A stretch of 28,508 nucleotides of DNA, taken from NCBI GenBank assembly GCA_964632485.1, contig CAZWDO010000003.1:1-28508 (forward strand), given 5' to 3'. Below, piece after piece: positions 8,616 to 17,255 of the stretch. Both the position numbers and the translations under genes were made by a program. The first letter of the stretch is position 1. Every line of letters starts with the position of its first letter. The notes under the pieces are model-generated. The model did no database searches and was not told the origin of the DNA. It worked only from the letters and a program-made list of their open reading frames with translations. Origin of the DNA: CAZWDO01 sp964632485 [NCBI: uncultured bacterium]. GTDB taxonomy: Bacteria; JAGOEH01.

Positions 8616-9365
8616 TTAAGTTGTTTGAGAAAGTGTATAGAGAAGAATCGCTGATGCCGCTGAAATATTAAGTGATTCTACCTTCTGTGAGCCTTCAATG
8701 GCGATATGATAGTGGCAATCATGCGTAACGTGTTGATCGAGTCCCTGCTCTTCATTACCCATAATCACGGCAATCGGTTGGTCAGGAGGGGTTTGACTCA
8801 GAAATTCGCGGAGTGGTTTTTTCCCTTTATGGCTGGTCGCAATAAAGCAGAAATCCGAGTGGTAATGGCGGATAAATTCGATAAGATTAGGGCAATGATA
8901 GATAGAGACATGTTCCATACCGCCTTCGCTGACGCGAAAGACAGAAGGAGAGGGAGTCATGCTTTCTAATTTGCCACTGAGCAGTATCGTGCGCCATCCT
9001 AAAAACGCGGCGCTTCGAATGACCGCGCCCAGATTATGGCTGTTTCCGATGCTGTCAAGAATAAGCAATCGTTTGTGGTGATTGATCCAGTCTTGGACCA
9101 TTATCCCCTTAATCACTTCATAGGGAGGAATAGCGCATATCGCGGCTACGCCCCCATGGTGGACACTTTCACTAATTTTCGCTAATTCATCCGATGTCAC
9201 CATGCGGTACACTTTTTGCCGGTGGGCCATATCCTGGCATAGTTCACGCAATGAAAAGGCAATTTCTCGGATGAAAAAAAGCCGCTCAATGAGATGAGGT
9301 CGGTGCAAAGCAATGGCTAAAACGGCATTCAATCCGGTTACCGCAATCACTTTATGGGATTTCAT
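8616..9365 (-). CDS. TrmH/SpoU-family RNA 2'-O-methyltransferase
   Basis: This 249-aa protein has the two-part layout of SpoU enzymes: an N-terminal substrate-binding domain (about 5-80, ending HHGGVAAI) and a C-terminal SPOUT knot domain (98-245). All three knot motifs are visible: NLGAVIR (111-117, with the catalytic-type Arg117), MGNEEQGL (202-209) and SLNISAASAILLY (231-243). Members transfer methyl from S-adenosylmethionine to a ribose 2'-OH in tRNA or rRNA; which site is modified is not evident. The ATG at 9365 has AAGGAG upstream. It is a single gene, convergent with the preceding secreted-protein gene. Confidence 0.9.
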   Translation of the reverse strand: MKSHKVIAVTGLNAVLAIALHRPHLIERLFFIREIAFSLRELCQDMAHRQKVYRMVTSDELAKISESVHHGGVAAICAIPPYEVIKGIMVQDWINHHKRLLILDSIGNSHNLGAVIRSAAFLGWRTILLSGKLESMTPSPSVFRVSEGGMEHVSIYHCPNLIEFIRHYHSDFCFIATSHKGKKPLREFLSQTPPDQPIAVIMGNEEQGLDQHVTHDCHYHIAIEGSQKVESLNISAASAILLYTLSQTT

Positions 9366-9554
9366 GGGCGCTCCTTCGTGTAATTTTTCTCTTTTGTGAA
9401 TATAAGAAAAAAAAAATAAAATACAAGAGGATAAAAAGTGAAATTATCACCAAAATTAAAAATGATGCGGAATTTTATGTATCGCGTATATTGAATATGG
9501 GTTGGATAGAATCTGAATTACTAAATTTGAAGCAGGCTAATATTAAAATTGAAC

Positions 9555-9583
9555 TTGACAAATCCGCTTAATTATTGTACACT
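9555..9583 (+). promoter_or_regulatory. Sigma70-type promoter for EamA transporter
   Basis: A perfect TTGACA (9555-9560) is followed after exactly 17 bp by TACACT (9578-9583, 4 of 6). The implied start near 9590 lies downstream of the ATG at 9586. This supports translation from the second ATG at 9610. Confidence 0.6.
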
Positions 9584-9609
9584 TTATGAAATTCAACAAG
9601 GAAAAACGG

Positions 9610-10533
9610 ATGACCCGGGAAATTAAAATGATCATCGCTTTTAGCGCTATCTATTTTATATGGGGCTCGACTTATTTGGCAATTGCATACGCTATAGAAA
9701 CTTTACCTCCTTTTCTGATGGCGGGAGTTCGTAATTTAATAGCGGGTGGAATTTTGATGATATGGGCATTCCGACAAGGCCCCGTCATTCTTACCTTAGC
9801 CCATTGGAAATCAGCGGTTATTATTGGCGGTCTGTTATTCTTATGTGGAAATGGCGGGGTGGTCTGGGCGGAACAAAAAGTTCCTTCGGGGATTGCAGCA
9901 TTGATTATCTCTACAATTCCTTTGTGGATGGTCGTACTCAACTGGATAGGACACGATAAACTTCACCCTGGGAAGCGGGTCCTTAGCGGATTGGCTCTGG
10001 GATTTATCGGAATTATTATGCTAATTGATCCAGGTAATGTAATCGATTCATTGGATATTGATCTGGTTGGAACTATTGTAATTGTGGTGGCTGCCTTTTG
10101 CTGGTCCGCTGGTTCTCTTTATGCTCGTCGGGCCGAGATGCCGAAAAATCACTATGCCTCGACCGCGATTCAAATGTTGTCCGGAGGGATTTTATTGCTG
10201 GTCTTCAGCATGGGCGTTGGTGAATGGCAGGAATTCCATATTGCGTCAATTTCCTTTAAATCGCTGATGGCGGTACTATATTTGATTGGTTTTGGTTCAT
10301 TGATCGCGTATAGCGCTTATAACTGGTTATTGAGAAATACGACGCCTGCAAAGTTGGCTACTTACGCGTATGTCAATCCGGTGATTGCTATCCTTTTGGG
10401 GTGGTTGTTGGCCGGCGAGCCGCTTTCCCTTCGCATCTTATTTGCCGCTCTTATAATCCTTTCAGGGGTGATTCTGATAACCGCTCAACAACTATTGGAT
10501 TTTAAAAAAAAGAAAGCCAATCGGCGGGCTTGA
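9610..10533 (+). CDS. EamA/DMT-family transporter
   Basis: The product of 307 aa has ten predicted membrane helices in two EamA repeats of five. The first begins IIAFSAIYFIWGSTYLAIAYA, the typical opening of RhaT/YedA-like drug/metabolite transporters, and the second begins near IVIVVAAFCWSAGSLYARRA. The family exports amino acids, purines or other metabolites across the inner membrane; the substrate is unknown. I choose the ATG at 9610: AAGGA lies 7 nt upstream, whereas the ATG at 9586 has no ribosome site and sits at or before the predicted transcription start. It appears monocistronic; 145 bp separate it from the next antiporter gene. Confidence 0.88.
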   Translation: MTREIKMIIAFSAIYFIWGSTYLAIAYAIETLPPFLMAGVRNLIAGGILMIWAFRQGPVILTLAHWKSAVIIGGLLFLCGNGGVVWAEQKVPSGIAALIISTIPLWMVVLNWIGHDKLHPGKRVLSGLALGFIGIIMLIDPGNVIDSLDIDLVGTIVIVVAAFCWSAGSLYARRAEMPKNHYASTAIQMLSGGILLLVFSMGVGEWQEFHIASISFKSLMAVLYLIGFGSLIAYSAYNWLLRNTTPAKLATYAYVNPVIAILLGWLLAGEPLSLRILFAALIILSGVILITAQQLLDFKKKKANRRA

Positions 10534-10678
10534 ATATTTATTTTCTTTCCGCCAGCTTTTCAGAATCAAAAAAATGCTTAAATTAACCAGCGCTGGAAAT
10601 ATCGCGGATTCTATATTCGCTTCAGGAAGGATACTATTGTGATTCTTGTCAATTTCAATTCTTAAAGGAGGTACTCGG

Positions 10679-11878
10679 ATGGAAGGGTACTCATTGTTGT
10701 TATTAGGTTTTCTAATAATCGGATCGAAAATTTTTTCCCATTTTTTTTCAAAATGGAACTTACCCCCTATTCTGGCGATGATTTTGATCGGAATTTTAAT
10801 CGGGCCGTCGTTGATGAATCTTCTTCCCTTGCCGGTGAATGGAGCTGGTGGGGAAGATTATGTTCGAATGAAGTTTCTTGCGGATATTGGCGTAATCTTT
10901 CTCTTATTTCTGGCGGGTGTCGAAACGGACATGGAACAGATGAGAAAAGTGGGTTTGAATGCCTTGCTGATCGCATCCGGTGGGATCACACTTTCCTTTA
11001 TTTTAGGATTTTCCGTAGGTTATCTGTTCACGGGGGATATGCTACTTTCGATACTATTGGGCATACTATTAGTCTCCACCTCGGTTTCAGTTTCGGTAAT
11101 GTCTTTGATGGAGTTGAAAAAAATCCAAACAGTGGAAGCGACGACTATTATCGGGGCGGCTATTATGGATGATATTATCGGGCTGGTTGTCGTGACTATT
11201 TTTATTGGTTTTTTAGGAGCTTCCGGGAGTGAAGGTTCCAGTATGTTGATGACCTCACTAGGGATATTAGGGAAGATATTTGCTTTTTTTGTAGTTTCAG
11301 CTTTGATGGGGATTTTTGTTATTCCGCCTGCAATAAGCTGGGCTAACCGTTTAAATACAACGACGCCGATGATTTCCCTGTGTCTTGGATTTATTTTTAT
11401 TTTCGCCTGGGCGGCTCCTCAAGTGGAAGTTGCTTCAATTGTCGGCGCCTATCTCGTTGGCTTATTTATTGGCCAAACCAAATTTAAGTCCAAAGTCGGC
11501 GAAGAAATCAACACGATCGCTCAGGCCTTGTTTATCTGTCTCTTTTTTGTTTTCGTGGGTGTGGAGACCAATCTTCGTTCCGGTAAAATCGATTTGCTTT
11601 TCAGCCTATTTTTTCTTCTTGCGGCGGTGTTTGGTAAAGTCTTCGGCAACGGATTGGTTGCGCGGCTAACGGGATTTGACTGGAGAAGGTCCATGCGGGT
11701 CGGTTTTGGCATGATCCCCCGTGGAGAAGTGACATTAATTATCGCCGGGCTGGTATCTACTGCCGACACGCCTTTGAAGAAGGCCTTTCATTCTTCCCAT
11801 TTTTTTGCGTCCGTTTTTGTAGTAATCGGCACCGCGGTGGTTACGCCCTTATTGTTAAAATCTGCTTTTAAAGATTAG
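10679..11878 (+). CDS. CPA2 cation/H+ antiporter with Asp-Asp motif
   Basis: The ATG at 10679 has AAAGGAGG (10664-10671) at ideal distance, so I prefer it over an ATG 33 nt upstream. The 399-aa product consists almost wholly of membrane helices. It carries the exchanger signatures LPPILAMILIGILIGPSL (28-45), FLADIGVIFLLFLAGVETD (66-84) and, in the ion-binding helix, an Asp-Asp pair (Asp164-Asp165 in AIMDDIIGLVV). Asp-Asp in this position is linked in studied relatives to electrogenic Na+/H+ exchange, in contrast to the Asn-Asp of the antiporter at 5380. It has no C-terminal regulatory domain; instead an EIIA-like protein is encoded 9 bp downstream, so the pair forms a split version of the fused protein at 5380-7092. 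Confidence 0.9.
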   Translation: MEGYSLLLLGFLIIGSKIFSHFFSKWNLPPILAMILIGILIGPSLMNLLPLPVNGAGGEDYVRMKFLADIGVIFLLFLAGVETDMEQMRKVGLNALLIASGGITLSFILGFSVGYLFTGDMLLSILLGILLVSTSVSVSVMSLMELKKIQTVEATTIIGAAIMDDIIGLVVVTIFIGFLGASGSEGSSMLMTSLGILGKIFAFFVVSALMGIFVIPPAISWANRLNTTTPMISLCLGFIFIFAWAAPQVEVASIVGAYLVGLFIGQTKFKSKVGEEINTIAQALFICLFFVFVGVETNLRSGKIDLLFSLFFLLAAVFGKVFGNGLVARLTGFDWRRSMRVGFGMIPRGEVTLIIAGLVSTADTPLKKAFHSSHFFASVFVVIGTAVVTPLLLKSAFKD

Positions 11879-11887
11879 GAGCCTGTT

Positions 11888-12703
11888 ATGTTACACCGGT
11901 TTATCGATAAGTCGTTGATTTTTATCAATCCGACGACCCGGAACAAAAAAGAATTATTTCATAAAATCACGCAAAAAGCGTTGGAAATGGGATTAATTTC
12001 TGCGACGGATGAAATTATGAAAATAGTCGAAGAAAAAGAAAAAACCCAAGTGATGGAATTGAAGCCGCATTTTGTTTTCCCTCATGTCCGTTCAGAGACA
12101 ATTACGAAATTATTTGTGATTATTGTGGTCTCTCAAAAAGGAATACCGTATGAGAAGGCTAAAAAAAATATGGCGCAGGTAGTTTTGTTTGCGGGTATCC
12201 CTAAAGATGACCATGAATATCTGAAACTGCTGGCCGCGATTTCCCGATTGTTTTCCAAGGAAGAGTTCGTCAATGACCTGTTAAAGAGCCAGGTAGAAGC
12301 GGACGTAATTTACAATATTAGAAAATATTCATTTCAGGCGGGAATAATCAACCAGAATCCCAAGAAAAATCTGGTAGTATTGATACTAAACACCGAAACT
12401 GACAATAAAAAAATTGCCTCGTATTTAATGGAGATTGGGATTGAACAGCCGACGATGATCGACGGAGAGAATTTGGGAAATGTTGCTTATTTTATTCCCT
12501 TTCTATCGATGTTTGGCGGCAAGGGTTTTAATAAATACAATCACGTTTTTCTGGGTATTAGCGATGATGACAGCGCGGCTTCCAGGTTGAATGAAATTTT
12601 GCTATCCGAAGGGATCAATGTTCGCGACAATGGAGTCGGTTCACTTTTTCAGGTTTCCTTAGCCGATTCCTACGGAGGATTTGGCGAGGATATTTTACTT
12701 TAA
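11888..12703 (+). CDS. PTS EIIA-like protein with extra C-terminal domain
   Basis: The start overlaps nothing, but its AGGAG site spans the stop codon of the antiporter gene, so the two are translated as a pair. Of 271 aa, residues 1-150 fit the EIIA fructose/mannitol/PtsN domain: a short N-terminal strand/helix unit, then HFVFPHVRSETI (61-72), in which His66 aligns with the phospho-His of the FPHAR motif, and later the FSKEEFVNDLL helix (122-132). Residues 160-271 form a second alpha/beta domain that opens NLVVLILNT (161-169). Its strand-helix-strand pattern might be P-II/ferredoxin-like, but I cannot name it. The context says it regulates the adjacent antiporter, by phosphorylation or by ligand binding. 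No EI or HPr gene is in the window, so the phosphate donor is unknown. Confidence 0.82.
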   Translation: MLHRFIDKSLIFINPTTRNKKELFHKITQKALEMGLISATDEIMKIVEEKEKTQVMELKPHFVFPHVRSETITKLFVIIVVSQKGIPYEKAKKNMAQVVLFAGIPKDDHEYLKLLAAISRLFSKEEFVNDLLKSQVEADVIYNIRKYSFQAGIINQNPKKNLVVLILNTETDNKKIASYLMEIGIEQPTMIDGENLGNVAYFIPFLSMFGGKGFNKYNHVFLGISDDDSAASRLNEILLSEGINVRDNGVGSLFQVSLADSYGGFGEDILL

Positions 12704-12713
12704 GAGAATCAGG

Positions 12714-14402
12714 TCAAGGCGCTTGATACACGACCCGGCCGCCGACCATTGTCAAAACAACTTTAGTTTCCAGCCACTGCTGCGGGTGGGTTTTGAAGAT
12801 ATCATGATCCAGGACAATCAGGTCTGCCAATTGTCCCGGTACAAGGGTTCCTTTATGGTATTCCTGCATTTCTGCGTAGGCTGGACCCTGAGTATAGGCG
12901 CGGATGGCCTGTTCTAGGCTTAATTTTTCCTGAGGATGCCAACCGCCGACAGGACCGCCTTCGGGGGCTTCACGGGTTACAGCGGCATAAATGCCCAGTA
13001 ACGGATTAAGCGGTTCGACAAACCAGTCAGTGCCGAATGCAAGATGGACACCCGCTTTAAAAAAACTGGCGCATCGATAGGCCTCCCAATGGCGTTCACC
13101 AATTCGTTTTTCCGCCCAGCGCATATCGTCGATGGCATGGGAGGGTTGAATGGAGGCAATAACCCCCAGGTCCCGAAAACGGGGTAAATCGGCGGCTGTA
13201 ACGCTTTGGGCATGTTCAATCCGATGTCGGCGATTTGTCCGCCATGGATTGGTTGTTTGAGCCTTTTCATACGCATTAAGTAGCCAGTGCACGGCCTGAT
13301 CGCCAATAGCGTGGCACGCAATCTGAAACCCTGAAGAATCGATGCGGAGCACGAGTTCCGTCAGTTCCTCCATGGAGTAGATAGGAATTCCCCGGGTAGA
13401 GGGGTCATCATCATAAGGTTCAAAAAAGAGAGCGGTGCCGGCGCCCAATGAACCATCGGCAAACAGTTTAATCGTACCTAACCGAAGATAATCGTCGCCA
13501 AAAGGGGCTGAGATGCCGATTTGACTTATGGTTTCCCATTTGTCCACGCTCATCCAGGCATTAATGCGTATGGGTAATTTGTTTTCCCGCCGCAGTTGTT
13601 GATAAATGATGAAATCATCTCGGGATGTGTTATCCTGGATACTGGTGACACCAAGGGACAGAGCGTGTTGTATCGCAGTTTCCAACGCTTCGCGCCGTCG
13701 AGCCATCGTGGTGGTGGGGATTACGCGGCTCACGAGATAGATCGCGTTGTCTTTCAAAATTCCGGTGAGTTCTCCTGTTAGTTCGTCATGTTCAATCTCA
13801 CCGCCCTGAGGGTTGGGGGTGTTTTTATCAACACCCGCCAATTTTAAAGCCAGGCTGTTGGCCAGCGCGATATGGCCGTCCAGTCGCTGGACCAGAACGG
13901 GATGGTTAGGGGTGATCGAATCGATGAGCGATTTGTGTGGAAACTTTTTCACAGGCCAGTTTTCATGGTCCCAGTTGCCATCAGTAATCCATGCGCCTAC
14001 TGGCAATGTATCAGAATAGGTTTTAATTAATTGCGAAAAATCATGGGGGTCTTTTGCCGGGCGCAGATCGATACCCAGTAGATAAAACCCGCCGTCCGCC
14101 ATGTGCAGATGGGCATCGTTAAAACCGGGCAGAACTAACTGCCCCTTCAGATCAATAACACGTGTTTCCGGTCCTTTTAAACTGCTGATTTCCTGATTCG
14201 TTCCAATCGCGTTAATTTTCTCTTCCTGAATAGCCAGCGCCTCCACCCAAACGGGATTGTCCATTCCGGTAAATATTTTACCATTAATGATTATTGTTTC
14301 AGCCATAACAGAATACCTGCTTTCTGCAAAAAGGGTGAGTGAAAAGAGCTGAGCGCTCACTAAAACGCAACCGATTCTAAAAAAAATAGAAAAAAAACGC
14401 AT
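12714..14402 (-). CDS. Exported amidohydrolase (YtcJ/amidohydrolase_3 type)
   Basis: This 562-aa metal-dependent hydrolase starts at an ATG with AAGGAGG just upstream and a signal peptide of about 26 residues (ending LTLFA), so it is probably periplasmic or envelope-associated. After a small N-terminal beta part ([10 protein letters not shown], 37-46) comes the TIM-barrel start [10 protein letters not shown] (91-100), which supplies the first two metal ligands His98 and His100. Further in are [17 protein letters not shown] and [13 protein letters not shown], the remaining metal and acid positions of the amidohydrolase_3 family. Members hydrolyse amides or cyclic amides; the substrate is unknown. 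A shorter cytoplasmic start (ATG at 14306) is possible but has a poor ribosome site. It converges with the EIIA-like gene, leaving only 10 bp between the stops. Confidence 0.88.
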   Translation of the reverse strand: MRFFSIFFRIGCVLVSAQLFSLTLFAESRYSVMAETIIINGKIFTGMDNPVWVEALAIQEEKINAIGTNQEISSLKGPETRVIDLKGQLVLPGFNDAHLHMADGGFYLLGIDLRPAKDPHDFSQLIKTYSDTLPVGAWITDGNWDHENWPVKKFPHKSLIDSITPNHPVLVQRLDGHIALANSLALKLAGVDKNTPNPQGGEIEHDELTGELTGILKDNAIYLVSRVIPTTTMARRREALETAIQHALSLGVTSIQDNTSRDDFIIYQQLRRENKLPIRINAWMSVDKWETISQIGISAPFGDDYLRLGTIKLFADGSLGAGTALFFEPYDDDPSTRGIPIYSMEELTELVLRIDSSGFQIACHAIGDQAVHWLLNAYEKAQTTNPWRTNRRHRIEHAQSVTAADLPRFRDLGVIASIQPSHAIDDMRWAEKRIGERHWEAYRCASFFKAGVHLAFGTDWFVEPLNPLLGIYAAVTREAPEGGPVGGWHPQEKLSLEQAIRAYTQGPAYAEMQEYHKGTLVPGQLADLIVLDHDIFKTHPQQWLETKVVLTMVGGRVVYQAP

Positions 14403-14420
14403 GGAAGCCTCCTTTTTTTG

Positions 14421-14449
14421 AATATATTATCTTTTAGTGGGTAAGTCAA
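14421..14449 (-). promoter_or_regulatory. Sigma70-type promoter for amidohydrolase
   Basis: On the minus strand TTGACT (14449-14444) is followed after 17 bp by TATATT (14426-14421), each 5 of 6. It stands back to back with the plus-strand promoter at 14464. Confidence 0.55.
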
Positions 14450-14463
14450 GTTAAAAAAAATAC

Positions 14464-14492
14464 TTGACAGGTGATAGTTTTTCAATTATAAT
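14464..14492 (+). promoter_or_regulatory. Perfect consensus sigma70 promoter (TTGACA-17-TATAAT)
   Basis: TTGACA at 14464-14469 and TATAAT at 14487-14492, separated by exactly 17 bp, match the bacterial housekeeping consensus at all 12 positions. The start would be near 14499, giving a leader of about 33 nt before the small ORF at 14532. It probably also serves the hydrogenase genes beginning 85 bp beyond that ORF, since I see no strong terminator between them. Confidence 0.75.
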
Positions 14493-14531
14493 ACTTATAG
14501 GAATATCCTTATCAATGAAAAGGAGTAAACA

Positions 14532-14780
14532 ATGCGCGCCGGAGCTGTTAATTCGACCGGTTTTATGGCCAAATCATCCGCCCGTAATACGCAGATAGTC
14601 ATATCTGCGCAAAAGGGAAATGCCAGAGAATTACAATCCCAGGTTGACACTGCTACAACACAGGTGCTGAAACGAGCATATATGCCCTTTGAGGCGATTC
14701 AGCGCGACATGTACCTGAAAAATGGCGGTTTGATGGGCTTGGGGCTGGCTGTCGGTTCATCTTTGGATAAAACTGGTTGA
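14532..14780 (+). CDS. Small orphan protein (82 aa) upstream of hydrogenase
   Basis: I do not recognise this protein. It has an AAAAGGAG ribosome site (14518-14525) and a perfect-consensus promoter 40 bp further up, so expression is expected to be strong. The 82-aa product has a polar, Ser/Asn-rich N-terminus, a central region that reads as an amphipathic helix (about 31-63), and a Gly-rich hydrophobic tail (GLMGLGLAVG, 66-75). There are no cysteines, so it is unlikely to be an iron-sulfur subunit, and it has no signal peptide. A perfect 8-bp inverted repeat with a 4-nt loop (14590-14609) lies within it, so a role as RNA rather than protein cannot be excluded. Its position suggests a role or regulation shared with hydCBA. 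Confidence 0.6.
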   Translation: MRAGAVNSTGFMAKSSARNTQIVISAQKGNARELQSQVDTATTQVLKRAYMPFEAIQRDMYLKNGGLMGLGLAVGSSLDKTG

Positions 14781-14865
14781 TTTTTTCGTTTTATTCATCC
14801 ATACTTGTTTGTAAATTTTGTTAAAGGGATAGGTATTATTCTTTTTTTGTTCCAAAGGAGGCCCT

Positions 14866-15354
14866 GTGTCCGAACAGAAAAAATTATCGGCAGAACAATT
14901 TCTTGACCGGTATTTAGAAATGCATCCCACTTTGCAAAAGCATCAACTTATCATGGTTTTGCAGGATATCCAGGATCATTTCGGTTATTTGCCGGAAGAT
15001 GCGCTGAACCTGGTTTCAGAGAGGTTGCGTGTGCCTCGCGCCCGAATTTACGGGATTGCCACTTTTTATTCTCAATTTCGGTTAAAACCGCTTGGCAAAT
15101 ATGTGATTCAGATTTGCAATGGAACTGCCTGCCACGTTAAGGGAGCGCCGGCGCTGATCGATGAACTGGAAGGGTTTCTGGGGATAAAAAATGGGGAAAC
15201 GACCAGTGATGGCAACTTCACCCTATTAACTGTCAATTGTATCGGGGCCTGCGGATTAGCCCCTGTCATCATGATTAATGAAGAGATATATGGTAAGGTT
15301 ACTGCTGATAAGATCCACGAGATTGTCAGCTCTCTCAAGGCAGGTGAAGCATGA
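14866..15354 (+). CDS. hydC: HydC/NuoE-like [2Fe-2S] subunit of NAD-linked hydrogenase
   Basis: Translation begins at a GTG with AAAGGAGG upstream (14855-14862). The 162-aa product is a full-length NuoE-type thioredoxin-fold protein: an N-terminal helical part (to about 75), then the [2Fe-2S] ligands Cys84 and Cys89 (CNGTAC) and Cys125 and Cys129 (CIGAC). In trimeric [FeFe] hydrogenases (HydABC of Thermotoga and acetogens) this subunit pairs with the flavin subunit. Its length (162) is close to that of Thermotoga HydC. The stop overlaps the start of the next gene by four bases (ATGA), so the two are coupled. It could in isolation belong to complex I or a formate dehydrogenase, but the hydA gene downstream settles the assignment. 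Confidence 0.93.
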   Translation: MSEQKKLSAEQFLDRYLEMHPTLQKHQLIMVLQDIQDHFGYLPEDALNLVSERLRVPRARIYGIATFYSQFRLKPLGKYVIQICNGTACHVKGAPALIDELEGFLGIKNGETTSDGNFTLLTVNCIGACGLAPVIMINEEIYGKVTADKIHEIVSSLKAGEA

Positions 15355-17243
15355 GACCGATCGGATTTGAAACCCCCAATCGAGATTTTGTTTATCAGGC
15401 GCTTGGATTGCAGCCCGTTAGCGAGAGTGTGGCTGAGGGCAGTTTCTGCGCGATTTTCAATCGCCAGAAAAATCTCTTTGACCATTATATACTGCTCTGC
15501 AGGGGTACAGGTTGTCAGGCTTCGGGGGAACCGCGTCTTTTCCAGAAATTTAAGGAGCGTTTGGAGGCCAGGGGAATTGACGATAAGGTTCTGATGGTTG
15601 AGACCGGTTGTCGGGGATTATGTGAGATGGGTCCATTGGTGGAAATTTTGCCGGAAAACATTTTTTATTGTCAGGTGAAAGATGAAGATATCGATTTGAT
15701 TATTGAAAAGACAATTGTGAATCATGAAATTGTTTCAGAGTTGCTTTTTGATAAAACTTATATCCACGCGGAGGAAGTGCCATTTTATAAAAAGCAACAC
15801 CGTTTAGTTTTGGAAAACTCGGGGGTTATTGATCCGGAGAATATTAATGACGCGGTCTGCCATGGTGGTTATCAAGGTTTGAAACGAGCGCTTTTTGAGA
15901 ATACACCCGAGCAGGTCATTCAGGCAGTCGCTAAAGCTGGTTTGCGAGGGCGAGGCGGCGGGGGATTCCCAACGGCAAAAAAATGGGAGCTTACCCGCGC
16001 GCAGAATGAAAAAGACAAATATCTGATTTGCAATGCTGATGAAGGAGATCCCGGGGCTTTTATGGATCGTAGCATTATTGAAGCCGATCCTCACCGCTTG
16101 CTGGAAGGAATGATTATCGCGGCTTATGCGATCGGCGCGGGAAAGGGTTTTGTATTTGCCCGGGCAGAATACCCTTTAGCCATTAAACGGTTGAAAATTG
16201 CCATCGAGCAGGCGCGGCAATTGAATCTGTTGGGGGCGGAAATAATGGGCAGCGCCTTTAGTTTTGATATTGATATTATACAGGGGGCCGGAGCGTTTGT
16301 CTGCGGTGAAGAAACCGCTCTTATCGCTTCCATAGAGGGCAAGCGTGGAATGCCCACAATCAAACCGCCATATCCATCCTCGCATGGGTTGTTTGGCAAA
16401 CCCACCAATGTGAACAATGTGGAAACATTTGCCAATGTTCCATTGATTCTTAAAGATGGCGCTGAAAAATATGCCGCCATTGGAACGGCTACCAGCAAAG
16501 GAACTAAAATTTTTGCTTTAACCGGAAAAGTTAAACATACGGGATTGGTTGAAGTTCCCCTGGGTATTACGATTCGGGAAATTGTTTATGATGTTGGGGG
16601 AGGGGTCCCTGATGGCCGGGCGTTTAAAGCGGTCCAGACAGGCGGGCCGGGCGGGGGATGTATTCCTGCGGAATTCTTGGATTTGCCGGTCGATTTTGAA
16701 TCCCTTAAGGGGATTGGAGCCATCATGGGTTCAGGCGGACTGGTTGTATTGGACGAGGATACTTGCATGGTAAGTTTTGCAAAATATTTCCTGAATTTTA
16801 CCCAATTTGAATCGTGTGGGAAATGTATTCCCTGTCGGGAAGGCACCAAGCGCATGTTGGAGATTTTGGAACGAATTACGACGGGGCATGGCACGATGAA
16901 AGATCTGGATCGTTTGGAAACACTGTCTATGGTTGCCAAGTTGACATCAGCTTGTGGCCTTGGCAGTTCCGCGCCCAATCCGGTGCTTAGCGCTCTCAAG
17001 TATTTCCGGGAGGAGTTTGTGGCTCATATCCGGGATAAAAAATGCCCGGCCGGAAGCTGTAAAAACTTCATTACCTATCATATTTTACCGACCTGCCGCG
17101 GATGTACCCTTTGCGCCCGGGTATGCCCGGTGCAAGCGATTGTGGGGGAACGCAAAAAACAGCATCTTATTGATCAGCAAAAATGTATCAAATGTGGTGA
17201 ATGTTTCCGTAAATGTCCCTGGAAATGCATTGCCCGAGGTTAG
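15351..17243 (+). CDS. hydB: HydB/NuoF-like NADH-binding flavin subunit
   Basis: This 630-aa subunit oxidises or reduces NAD(H) on FMN and splits electrons to iron-sulfur clusters. Domains in order are: an N-terminal thioredoxin-like [2Fe-2S] domain (1-125; Cys50, Cys55, Cys87, Cys91); the NuoF core with GLRGRGGGGFPTAKKWE (197-213) for NADH and CNADEGDPGAFMDR (227-240) for FMN; an SLBB part (about 385-470); the NuoF [4Fe-4S] site (Cys489, Cys492, Cys495, Cys535); and a C-terminal 2x[4Fe-4S] ferredoxin (Cys582, 585, 588, 592 and Cys612, 615, 618, 622). This layout and length match HydB of bifurcating hydrogenases, and the extra ferredoxin and thioredoxin domains distinguish it from complex I NuoF. 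HydA follows after 12 bp. Confidence 0.95.
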   Translation: MRPIGFETPNRDFVYQALGLQPVSESVAEGSFCAIFNRQKNLFDHYILLCRGTGCQASGEPRLFQKFKERLEARGIDDKVLMVETGCRGLCEMGPLVEILPENIFYCQVKDEDIDLIIEKTIVNHEIVSELLFDKTYIHAEEVPFYKKQHRLVLENSGVIDPENINDAVCHGGYQGLKRALFENTPEQVIQAVAKAGLRGRGGGGFPTAKKWELTRAQNEKDKYLICNADEGDPGAFMDRSIIEADPHRLLEGMIIAAYAIGAGKGFVFARAEYPLAIKRLKIAIEQARQLNLLGAEIMGSAFSFDIDIIQGAGAFVCGEETALIASIEGKRGMPTIKPPYPSSHGLFGKPTNVNNVETFANVPLILKDGAEKYAAIGTATSKGTKIFALTGKVKHTGLVEVPLGITIREIVYDVGGGVPDGRAFKAVQTGGPGGGCIPAEFLDLPVDFESLKGIGAIMGSGGLVVLDEDTCMVSFAKYFLNFTQFESCGKCIPCREGTKRMLEILERITTGHGTMKDLDRLETLSMVAKLTSACGLGSSAPNPVLSALKYFREEFVAHIRDKKCPAGSCKNFITYHILPTCRGCTLCARVCPVQAIVGERKKQHLIDQQKCIKCGECFRKCPWKCIARG

Positions 17244-17255
17244 AGGAGATACACT

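Noticed and set aside
8563-8670. Short plus-strand frame beginning at the ATG near 8568 and overlapping the end of the methyltransferase gene
   Set aside because: No ribosome site, basic low-complexity product, and it overlaps a well supported gene.
10587-10596. 10-bp palindrome CCAGCGCTGG upstream of the second antiporter
   Set aside because: A single short palindrome with no second copy in the window; not enough for a binding site.
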